Part shown: positions 1 through 5,560 of the stretch, piece after piece
Layout of the letters: each line of letters begins with the position of its first letter
How positions within the stretch are numbered: the first letter of the stretch is position 1
Assembly: GCA_030152145.1 (NCBI GenBank)
Contig: JASLIL010000117.1
Location: 1-6,259 of the forward strand
Reading direction: 5' to 3'
Length of the DNA: 6,259 nt
DNA from: Tissierellales bacterium
Lineage (GTDB): Bacteria; Bacillota; Clostridia; Tissierellales; JASKZW01
The notes under the pieces: generated by a model
Told to the model about the DNA's origin: nothing
What the model saw: the letters and a program-made list of their open reading frames with translations, nothing else
Databases searched by the model: none
Program-made: the position numbers and the translations under genes

Positions 1-36
1 CTCCCCTTTCATTTCATGGCATTACATCCCATTATA
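1..36 (-). promoter_or_regulatory. SD and -10 box of a divergent gene lying just left of the window
   Basis: Read on the minus strand, positions 9-1 give AAAGGGGAG, a strong Shine-Dalgarno sequence that ends at the window edge, so a start codon should follow within about ten bases outside it. Upstream, 36-31 read TATAAT on the minus strand, a perfect -10 box. The -35 position at 17-bp spacing (59-54, TTTAAT) is poor. The inferred leader is about 24 nt plus the part outside the window. The coding sequence is not visible, so its product cannot be named. Confidence 0.5.
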
Positions 37-73
37 CATTAGTTTTAAATATAATTAAAGTTGCTATCTTTCA

Positions 74-109
74 TTTTTTTTAAATTTTTTTGAACTTTTT
101 TTTAAAAAA
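74..109. other. Helically phased T-tracts (probable intrinsic bend / UP element)
   Basis: Runs of 8, 7 and 8 T lie at 74-81, 85-91 and 96-103. Their centres are about 10.5 and 11.5 bp apart, close to one helical turn, and they are followed at once by A6 at 104-109. The block ends three bases before the -35 hexamer at 113. Phased A/T tracts are known to bend DNA, and AT-rich sequence just upstream of -35 can bind the RNA polymerase alpha C-terminal domain. Its role here is inferred from position only. Confidence 0.4.
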
Positions 110-112
110 CAG

Positions 113-141
113 TTGCAAGTCCTAAATATATTTGTTATACT
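113..141 (+). promoter_or_regulatory. Sigma-A type promoter of the C-rich transcript
   Basis: The -35 is TTGCAA (113-118) and the -10 is TATACT (136-141), separated by exactly 17 bp. Each hexamer differs from consensus at one or two bases. Transcription should start near 147-149. The AT-tract block directly upstream could raise its activity. It is the best-looking promoter in the left intergenic region, and it lies about 160 bp from the asparaginase start with a strong terminator in between, so it probably serves a separate short RNA. Confidence 0.6.
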
Positions 142-147
142 TTCAAT

Positions 148-264
148 GTGGTTATCCCCCTGGTAACCTCAAAATAAGATCTCTATTCCCAATACCCCTT
201 TTGAACGGTTTATTTACATCCGTCGAGGATGAAAGGCTCCTAATATATTAGGAGCCTTTTTATT
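148..264 (+). ncRNA. Candidate C-rich small regulatory RNA (or attenuated ansA leader)
   Basis: The predicted transcript is about 115 nt, from the promoter at 113-141 to the terminator at 232-261. It contains a 7-bp hairpin (150-156 with 162-168, one G-T pair) whose 5-nt loop is CCCCT. A largely unpaired pyrimidine-rich stretch follows, with UCCC at 187-190 and ACCCCUUUU at 194-202. A 5-bp hairpin at 217-221/227-231 comes next, then the terminator stem. ACGG at 205-208 could instead pair with CCGT at 220-223, excluding the 217-231 hairpin. Exposed C-rich motifs plus a terminator hairpin is the known plan of Firmicutes sRNAs such as RsaE/RoxS, which pair with SD sequences. No homology to those is claimed. 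No open reading frame with an SD is present. A cis leader role for the downstream asparaginase gene is the alternative. Confidence 0.45.
232..261 (+). terminator. Rho-independent terminator between the C-rich RNA and ansA
   Basis: A perfect 12-bp stem pairs 232-243 with 248-259 (core AGGCTCC/GGAGCCT) around the loop TATA. It is followed by a T-run at 257-261 and further T-rich sequence. There is no mismatch in the stem. It stands between the strong promoter at 113-141 and the asparaginase gene, so most transcripts from that promoter should end here. Confidence 0.85.
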
Positions 265-300
265 TTATATTTTTATGGTAAAATATAAGATAAAAGGAGG
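257..300 (+). promoter_or_regulatory. Weak promoter and SD of the asparaginase gene
   Basis: A -10-like TAAAAT at 279-284 would give a start near 291. The matching -35 (TTTTTA, 257-262, 16-bp spacing) falls in the terminator's T-run and is weak. The SD is AAAAGGAGG at 292-300, 9 nt from the ATG at 310, and fixes that start. Either this weak promoter or readthrough of the 232-261 terminator must supply the asparaginase mRNA. Confidence 0.35.
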
Positions 301-309
301 ACATTACAT

Positions 310-1287
310 ATGAAGAAAAAAGTAGCTATAATTTTTACAGGTGGTACTATTTCTATGAAGGTAGATAAGGATCTTAAGGCTGCAATACCTGCCCTTAATT
401 CCCATGAACTTATGGACATGGTTAAAAATATAGATGAAATAGCAGAAATAGAAGAATTTAACTTTTCAAATATACCCAGCCCCCATATTACACCAGATAT
501 GATGATGGAAATTTCACAGCTAATAAATGAATTAATAGGAAGAGAGGACATAGATGGCCTTATCCTAACTCATGGTACTGATACCCTAGAGGAAACTGCC
601 TATCTAGTGGACCTTACCAACAATAGCTCCAAACCTATAGTAGTAGTTGGAGCCATGAGAAATAGCTCAGAACTAGGCTATGATGGATCAAGTAATCTAT
701 CTGCTGGTATCTGTACAGCTGTCTCTGACAATGCTAAAAACAAGGGTGTTCTAGTAGTTATGAACAATATGGTAAATGCTGCAGCAGAGGTTACCAAAAC
801 CAATACCCTATCCCTAGATACCTTTAAGTCTCCAGAATTTGGACCCCTAGGCATAGTGGACAATGATGAAGTCTTCTTCTATAGAGATATTGTTAAAAGG
901 GAATTTATTGACACTAATGAAGTAGAGAATAAGGTTGGTCTTATTAAAGCTGTAGCTGGAATGGATGACAGCATAATAAATTACTATGTAGATTCTGGTT
1001 ACAAGGGACTGGTTATAGAGGCTTTGGGACGTGGTAACCTACCACCAGGTATGCTAGGCGGTATAAAAAAAGCCCTGGCTAAAAACATCCCCCTAGTAAT
1101 AGTTTCAAGATGCCCAACAGGTAGAGTTCTTGATACCTATGGCTATGAAGGAGGAGGTAAGCACCTAAGAGATTTGGGAGCTATATTGGGCGGCAACCTA
1201 CCAGGCCAAAAAGCCAGAATAAAGCTAATGCTCCTACTATCAGTTACCAAGGATCCAGAAAGAATAAGATCTGCATTTGAAAAATAA
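310..1287 (+). CDS. ansA: L-asparaginase, cytoplasmic, type II-like sequence
   Basis: Hydrolyses L-asparagine to aspartate and ammonia. The 325-residue length is normal for the family. Motifs seen: TGGTI at 10-14 with T13 as the expected nucleophile, S57 in the substrate-binding IPSPH segment, HGTDT at 88-92 giving the second catalytic pair T90-D91, and VTKTNT at 161-166 giving the catalytic lysine K163. ETAYL after HGTDT and GAMR at 114-117 are closer to E. coli type II (AnsB) than to type I (AnsA). However, there is no signal peptide or lipobox, so the enzyme should be cytoplasmic; the symbol is a convention, not a type assignment. The lid segment after TGGTI (14-30) has no tyrosine where AnsB has Tyr25. 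The start is set by AAAAGGAGG 9 nt upstream. The stop codon is the first triplet of a bidirectional terminator, and the gene converges on the unknown gene at 1289. Some glutaminase activity is possible. Confidence 0.95.
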   Translation: MKKKVAIIFTGGTISMKVDKDLKAAIPALNSHELMDMVKNIDEIAEIEEFNFSNIPSPHITPDMMMEISQLINELIGREDIDGLILTHGTDTLEETAYLVDLTNNSSKPIVVVGAMRNSSELGYDGSSNLSAGICTAVSDNAKNKGVLVVMNNMVNAAAEVTKTNTLSLDTFKSPEFGPLGIVDNDEVFFYRDIVKREFIDTNEVENKVGLIKAVAGMDDSIINYYVDSGYKGLVIEALGRGNLPPGMLGGIKKALAKNIPLVIVSRCPTGRVLDTYGYEGGGKHLRDLGAILGGNLPGQKARIKLMLLLSVTKDPERIRSAFEK

Positions 1288-1316
1288 GCTAAAGAAGATT
1301 CTTTAGCTTATTTTTT
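1280..1316. terminator. Bidirectional terminator shared by convergent genes
   Basis: A perfect 26-nt inverted repeat (1285-1310, arms TAAGCTAAAGAA and TTCTTTAGCTTA) forms an 11-bp stem with a tetraloop. On the plus strand it is followed by T6 (1311-1316); on the minus strand by T5 (1284-1280). It begins with the TAA of the asparaginase gene and also encodes the last residues and stop of the minus-strand gene at 1289, so one element ends both transcripts. Confidence 0.85.
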
Positions 1317-2674
1317 ATTAACTCATTTAAAAGTATCAATATTAAATTTAACTCACTATCTGAAGTAATCCTATTATCCAAGGAATAGTTCAGGTAGTTG
1401 AAAAATTCATTTAGATCCCTAAAAGGAGGATTTAAGTTGGACAGAAGATTTCTCATCCTAACCTTTCCCTCGTCTGTATCACAGGAATCTAGAACCCTAC
1501 TCATATAATCTATAAAAGCCCTTAGCCTTAACTCTAGATCATACGGATCTATAACACTATCATCCTCTAAGTTCAGAATATGGTAGTCAAGAAAGTCCAC
1601 ATCATTATAAATCATAAGAATATTTCTACTCTGCCTAAAAAGTTCCTTAAAATCCTCGTTATCCCCATCAAGTTCATACAGTTCCCTATTATATGACTGG
1701 AAATCAGAAACCGTATCCAAAAGTTTCTTTTCATAGTCTTTTATAGCCTTTTTACAGTCTTTTAACTGCTTATTCCTTCCACTCAATATAATACCATCAT
1801 TAGACTCTAAACTAATCTTTAAATCATTTTTAACCATGTTTAAAACCATCAGCTTATTTATAGAAATTCCAACCCTTCTAATAATATCCATATAGTTTTC
1901 TATTTTCCTTATCAAGCTATTGGTATCTCCATAGGCCAGTTCTAGTTCTTCTTTTGAAAGGTTTTTAAAGTCTCTTCTTCTAAGCTTCTCAACTTCTACA
2001 AAGTAGGTGTCAAAAGAAACACCATAATCTTCTTTTATACTACCACTTAGAAACTTAGAATACTTCTTAAGAGTATAGTCTACATAGACAGGGCTTGTAT
2101 CCCCAAGACTGTAGCTTAAAAGATTGCCTACATGATCATAGAACTTATACTTACTAAGCTTAAAGGGCAGAAGCTTGACTATAGTTGTAACTGTGTACCT
2201 GTACTCCAAGGAATCCTTGGGAAGCTTCCTTAGATACTCTTCCAACTCAGATAGGACTATATTTTTTTGCAAGTCCATTCTAAAGCCTAGGTTGATTTCT
2301 TCCTCTCTAAACTTGAAAATATAGTCATTTATCATATCTTGAATATAGATTAATTCAACATAGTAATTGGTCAGTCCACTATAAAGACTATAAAGTCTCT
2401 CCCTCTTAGCTTCTATCTCAGACCTATAATCCTCTTGTCCACTTAGGATCTTATTGTAAAGGTCCTCCAGACTTGCATATATGCTGTAAACCTCCTCTGA
2501 CTCCCTGGTCTTGCCAAAATCTAAGAAGCCACCATCAGCCATATACTCCTCATAAAGTTCCAAATAGTCCACTATAAACTTCTTCTTGCTCATATTCCCT
2601 ATTAGTTCCACTTGAAGTTGATTTAATTTTTCAATATCTTCCTTTAACTCTCTTAACTCCAAATCTTCACCCAT
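1289..2674 (-). CDS. Unrecognised 461-residue helical protein, coupled to the GGT-like gene
   Basis: I do not recognise a family. The 461-residue protein is strongly charged, rich in Leu, Tyr, Asp, Glu and Lys, and looks almost wholly alpha-helical. Residues about 1-25, 55-125 and 300-350 have heptad-like character that could form coiled coils. There are only two cysteines (307, 398) and two prolines together at 416-417. I see no signal peptide, membrane segment, Walker motif, zinc-binding cluster or catalytic signature. A cytoplasmic structural, scaffold or regulatory role is possible but not shown. The ATG at 2674 is well fixed: AGGAGG lies 6 nt upstream, and the TAG stop of the upstream GGT-like gene is the start of that SD (TAGGAGG). 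The two genes therefore form a translationally coupled operon. It ends in the terminator shared with the asparaginase gene. Base composition matches its neighbours, so there is no sign of recent transfer. Confidence 0.85.
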   Translation of the reverse strand: MGEDLELRELKEDIEKLNQLQVELIGNMSKKKFIVDYLELYEEYMADGGFLDFGKTRESEEVYSIYASLEDLYNKILSGQEDYRSEIEAKRERLYSLYSGLTNYYVELIYIQDMINDYIFKFREEEINLGFRMDLQKNIVLSELEEYLRKLPKDSLEYRYTVTTIVKLLPFKLSKYKFYDHVGNLLSYSLGDTSPVYVDYTLKKYSKFLSGSIKEDYGVSFDTYFVEVEKLRRRDFKNLSKEELELAYGDTNSLIRKIENYMDIIRRVGISINKLMVLNMVKNDLKISLESNDGIILSGRNKQLKDCKKAIKDYEKKLLDTVSDFQSYNRELYELDGDNEDFKELFRQSRNILMIYNDVDFLDYHILNLEDDSVIDPYDLELRLRAFIDYMSRVLDSCDTDEGKVRMRNLLSNLNPPFRDLNEFFNYLNYSLDNRITSDSELNLILILLNELIKNKLKNLL

Positions 2675-2684
2675 TTCACCCCTC

Positions 2685-4283
2685 CTAAAATGGTGCTATA
2701 TAACCATCTGCTCTCTTTTCAGTACCACCAATATAGTGCTGGTCTCCCCTTAGGATTATCTGACCCCTCCCAAAGCTCCCCCTATCTTCCACTACTTCTA
2801 TATCATGACCCAGATCTCTTAACCCCTTAACCAGGTCCTCTGGAAAGTCCTTTTCAACCATTACATGCTTACCCTCTATCCACTGCCACCTGTACTTATC
2901 TAGGGCCTCCTGAGGATTTAAGCCAAAGTCTACAAGATTTGAAACCACCTGAAAATGTCCCTGTGGTTGCATATACTTGCCCATAACGCCAAAAGGTCCC
3001 ACAGCCTGACCATCCTTGGTCATAAAGCCTGGAATTATAGTGTGATAGGTTTTTTTACCAGGCTCAAGACAGTTGTGCTTGGTCCTGTCTAGGCTAAAGG
3101 TAATCCCCCTATTGTGAAGGTTAACTCCCCTGCCTGGAAGAACCAGTCCAGATCCAAAGTCCATAAAATTACTCTGAATAAAACTAACCATATTTCCATC
3201 TTCATCAGCTGTAGAAAAATAAACTGTACCTCCATTGTCAAGAGCAGTCACTGAAGGATATTGAGCCTGATCCCCTATCCTATCATACTGAGAGTCAAAA
3301 TAGGCCTCACTTAAAAGATAGTCAATATTACTATCTAGATCCTTAAAGTCTGTAATATACTCTAAACCATCTCTGTAGGCAAACTTCATAGACTCTATCA
3401 TCTTGTGATAGTACTCTAGGTTCATTTCCTCTGGCCTATAGTTCTCAAATATCTTTAGGGCCATAAGTACCACTAGACCATGGGTATTTGGTGGTAATTC
3501 CCAAATATCATAGCCCCTATAGTTTACCTTCAAGGGCTCTACCCACTCTGCCCTATAGTCTCTTAGGTCATCTTCCTCCAGGTAGCCATCTAGGGATTTA
3601 GAAAGTTCTACAAGCTCCCTAGCTAGTTGACCCCTGTAAAAATCTTCTCCATTGGTCTTTCCTATTATTTCCAGAGTTCTAGCCATTTCTTCAGACCTAA
3701 AGATTTCTCCTGGCTTGTAGGCCCTGCCATCCTTACTGTAAACCTTAAACCATTCATCAAATTCTGGTCCAGCCAGATCTTTCTCTAGCCTCTTGTAGGC
3801 TATATCCCAACATCTGGCAATATGAGGGGAAACAGGGAAGCCCTCCCTAATATAGTCTATAGGGTCCCTTAGAACCTCCTTCAAGGAAAGTTTACCAAAC
3901 CTATCTATCATCTCTGACCATACAGATATTTGGCCTGGTACATTTACAGGAATTATTCCATAGGTAGGTATCTTGTCAAATCCTCTAGCCTTAAGGGCCT
4001 CAATAGATATATTTTTAGCTGCTGGTCCACTTCCATTTATTCCATAGACCTTGCCCTCAAAATATATAATAGCAAAAGCATCTCCACCTAGACCATTGGA
4101 AGTCGGATCCAATACTGATAGGGAAGCTGCTGTAGCTATAGCTGCATCTATAGCATTGCCACCTCTCTTTAAAACCTCTAAACCTGCCTGGGATGCCTTT
4201 GGTTCTGTTGATGAAACCATTCCCTTCCTCCCAAAAATAGGGTTTCTCTCTGAACTAAACTTGTTGTCATATTTAAAGTCCAT
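2685..4283 (-). CDS. Gamma-glutamyltransferase-family (YwrD-like) autoprocessing hydrolase
   Basis: An Ntn-hydrolase of the gamma-glutamyltranspeptidase superfamily, 532 residues. The N-terminal half shows the family pattern GMVSSTEPKASQAG (21-34), GGNAIDAAIA (41-50) and NGLGGDAF (63-70). The expected self-cleavage and nucleophile residue is T353 in GGTVYFS, giving a large chain of 352 and a small chain of 180 residues. The segment NMVSFIQS (364-371) followed by DFGSG (375-379) resembles B. subtilis YwrD from memory. By eye, E. coli GGT's Arg114, which grips the gamma-glutamyl carboxylate, aligns with N83, and its PLSSM lid motif is replaced by TYHTIIPG (412-419). The substrate may thus not be glutathione. 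No signal peptide is present, unlike secreted or periplasmic GGTs. The start is fixed by AAGGAGG 5 nt upstream. It is the first gene of a two-gene operon with the unknown protein and is divergent from the exonuclease gene. Confidence 0.9.
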   Translation of the reverse strand: MDFKYDNKFSSERNPIFGRKGMVSSTEPKASQAGLEVLKRGGNAIDAAIATAASLSVLDPTSNGLGGDAFAIIYFEGKVYGINGSGPAAKNISIEALKARGFDKIPTYGIIPVNVPGQISVWSEMIDRFGKLSLKEVLRDPIDYIREGFPVSPHIARCWDIAYKRLEKDLAGPEFDEWFKVYSKDGRAYKPGEIFRSEEMARTLEIIGKTNGEDFYRGQLARELVELSKSLDGYLEEDDLRDYRAEWVEPLKVNYRGYDIWELPPNTHGLVVLMALKIFENYRPEEMNLEYYHKMIESMKFAYRDGLEYITDFKDLDSNIDYLLSEAYFDSQYDRIGDQAQYPSVTALDNGGTVYFSTADEDGNMVSFIQSNFMDFGSGLVLPGRGVNLHNRGITFSLDRTKHNCLEPGKKTYHTIIPGFMTKDGQAVGPFGVMGKYMQPQGHFQVVSNLVDFGLNPQEALDKYRWQWIEGKHVMVEKDFPEDLVKGLRDLGHDIEVVEDRGSFGRGQIILRGDQHYIGGTEKRADGYIAPF

Positions 4284-4296
4284 CTTATCCTCCTTG

Positions 4297-4325
4297 TTGA
4301 AATAATCTTAATAAATATATATACT
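4297..4325 (+). promoter_or_regulatory. Promoter of the YprB-like exonuclease gene
   Basis: The -35 is TTGAAA (4297-4302) and the -10 is TATACT (4320-4325) with exactly 17 bp between. The start site should be near 4332, giving a leader of about 27 nt that carries the SD at 4344-4351. The promoter overlaps the minus-strand promoter region of the GGT-like gene. Confidence 0.6.
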
Positions 4326-4327
4326 TT

Positions 4328-4356
4328 ATTATATCATATAAATAAAAGGAGAATAA
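4328..4356 (-). promoter_or_regulatory. Probable promoter of the GGT-like operon
   Basis: On the minus strand 4333-4328 read TATAAT, a perfect -10 box, which would start transcription near 4321. At 17-bp spacing the -35 (4356-4351, TTATTC) is poor, so an activator or upstream AT-rich DNA may be needed, or the true promoter may lie elsewhere in this 75-bp gap. Its footprint overlaps the plus-strand promoter at 4297-4325. Confidence 0.4.
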
Positions 4357-4361
4357 TATTG
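4344..4361 (+). promoter_or_regulatory. SD that selects a TTG start for the exonuclease gene
   Basis: AAAAGGAG at 4344-4351 is followed by 7 nt and then TTG at 4359-4361. No in-frame ATG lies nearby that could replace it, and the first conserved motif (DIETT at residues 28-32) comes soon after. TTG is therefore the best-supported start codon. Start codons of this kind usually lower initiation. Confidence 0.75.
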
Positions 4362-5321
4362 AAACATATAGTTAATAAAATAGATTTTGATCAGTCTCTA
4401 ATAGATCAAATCTTCAAAGACAGGAAAATACTATTCTTTGATATAGAAACTACTGGCTTTAGTAGGAAATACAACCATATTTACCTAATTGGTATGCTCT
4501 ACTACTGCCCCAAAGAAAAGTCTTGGTTGATTCATCAAATTTTAGCTGAAAATAGATCTGAGGAAAGATATGTCCTGAAAGAGTTTAATAGTCTCCTACT
4601 TAAGTTTGACACTCTGGTTAGCTTTAATGGAGATTCCTTTGATATTCCTTTTGTAGGGGAAAAGCTAAGACAGCATAAGATAGGCTCAAATCTAGATAGG
4701 CTTCAGTCCTACGATATCTACAGGCTAATCAAACCCTATAAGAAGCTTATCCCTACAGAAAACCTAAAACTTAAGACCATAGAAAGATTTTTAGGCATCT
4801 ATAGGGAGGATGCTTACACTGGAGGAGATTGTATAGATTTTTACCTAGAATATGAAGGCAGCAAGGATAGAAAGCTAGAAAAGTTTATCCTAATGCACAA
4901 CTACGAGGATCTCTACTACCTAAAAGATATCTTAAAGATCATAAGCTACCTAGATTGTAGGCTTTCCTTTAAGGCAGGAGACCACAGTTTCTATATAAGG
5001 GATGTGGATTTGAAAAAAGATATTTTAAGGGTGGCTTTGGATAATAAGGAGGCCATAAATCTAGTTTCCTTTGACGACCACTATAGGATAGAAAGCAAGA
5101 AGGAAGGAATAGACCTAAGACTGTATCTTAAAAAAGCCTATATAGCCGAAGATACTATCTGCAGCTATATAGATCCCTATGAGCTAGGCCTATATCCTAA
5201 GAACTACAAGACTTTTCAACTGCCAGACCAATACTTTATCCTGGCCGTAGAAAAAGACTTGGTTCTAGAAAACATAAGGTCCCTAACTAAGACCATACTA
5301 GAAGAAATACTGGAAGCCTAG
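4359..5321 (+). CDS. YprB-like RNase H-fold DEDD exonuclease
   Basis: A predicted metal-dependent 3'-5' exonuclease of the YprB/RNase_H_2 group, 320 residues. Catalytic motifs in order: DIETTGF at 28-34 (D28, E30), FNGDSFDIPF at 89-98 with D95, and HNYED at 180-184 with D184, the usual DEDD set. The nuclease core covers about 25-200. The C-terminal 110 residues (about 210-320) form a separate region I cannot assign. B. subtilis YprB (MrfB, about 413 residues) acts with the helicase YprA/MrfA in repair of mitomycin damage. This protein is shorter and no helicase gene is next to it, so only the nuclease chemistry is well supported. The start is TTG, set by AAAAGGAG 7 nt upstream. The TAG stop lies in the loop of the gene's own terminator. 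It appears to be a one-gene unit divergent from the GGT-like operon. Confidence 0.88.
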   Translation: MKHIVNKIDFDQSLIDQIFKDRKILFFDIETTGFSRKYNHIYLIGMLYYCPKEKSWLIHQILAENRSEERYVLKEFNSLLLKFDTLVSFNGDSFDIPFVGEKLRQHKIGSNLDRLQSYDIYRLIKPYKKLIPTENLKLKTIERFLGIYREDAYTGGDCIDFYLEYEGSKDRKLEKFILMHNYEDLYYLKDILKIISYLDCRLSFKAGDHSFYIRDVDLKKDILRVALDNKEAINLVSFDDHYRIESKKEGIDLRLYLKKAYIAEDTICSYIDPYELGLYPKNYKTFQLPDQYFILAVEKDLVLENIRSLTKTILEEILEA

Positions 5322-5339
5322 CTCTGGTATTTCTTTTTT
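5303..5339 (+). terminator. Terminator overlapping the exonuclease stop codon
   Basis: Positions 5303-5314 pair with 5323-5334 in a 12-bp stem with two G-T pairs, around an 8-nt loop (5315-5322) that contains the TAG stop at 5319-5321. T6 follows at 5334-5339. The last codons of the gene thus form the left arm. Confidence 0.75.
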
Positions 5340-5343
5340 CTAC

Positions 5344-5373
5344 AAAAAAATAGAGTAGACTCAAAGTCTACTC
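5344..5373 (-). terminator. Terminator of the tRNA operon
   Basis: An 8-bp perfect stem (GAGTAGAC at 5353-5360 with GTCTACTC at 5366-5373) has a 5-nt loop. On the minus strand it is followed by a T-rich tail with T7 (5350-5344). It lies 6 nt past the CCA end of tRNA-Val. It abuts the exonuclease terminator tail to tail, insulating the two convergent units. Confidence 0.85.
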
Positions 5374-5379
5374 CTAATA

Positions 5380-5455
5380 TGGTGGGCGCAATAGGGCTCG
5401 AACCTATGACCCCCTGCTTGTAAGGCAGGTGCTCTCCCAGCTGAGCTATGCGCCC
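5380..5455 (-). tRNA. tRNA-Val (anticodon TAC)
   Basis: A complete 76-nt cloverleaf with acceptor GGGCGCA/TGCGCCC and discriminator A. The anticodon loop CTTACAA carries TAC (complement of 5420-5422). The CCA end is encoded (5382-5380). It is the last gene of the operon, with the terminator 6 nt beyond it. Confidence 0.97.
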
Positions 5456-5471
5456 ATATTATAAATCTTAG

Positions 5472-5548
<77 letters not shown>

Positions 5549-5560
5549 TTATGTAACTTT

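Noticed and set aside
146..166. Six-codon ORF (ATG to TAA) with two Trp codons, like an attenuation leader peptide
   Set aside because: It has no SD, the ATG falls at or before the predicted transcript start, and nothing downstream is a tryptophan gene. The bases are better explained as the first hairpin of the RNA.
148..264. T-box, 6S RNA, SRP RNA or a known riboswitch
   Set aside because: No T-box GGUGG motif, SRP tetraloop region or recognisable riboswitch core is visible, and the length is too short for 6S RNA.
273..551. 92-codon minus-strand reading frame
   Set aside because: It is antisense to the start of the asparaginase gene and has no SD. Asparaginase motifs establish the plus strand as coding.
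678..863. 61-codon minus-strand reading frame
   Set aside because: It lies wholly antisense inside the asparaginase gene with no supporting signal.
310..4283. Asparaginase plus GGT-like enzyme as one amide-nitrogen operon
   Set aside because: The genes are convergent and separated by a bidirectional terminator, so they are not co-transcribed. The shared chemistry may be coincidence.
4051..4305. 84-codon plus-strand reading frame
   Set aside because: It is antisense to the 5' part of the GGT-like gene, which has clear family motifs and an SD on the minus strand.
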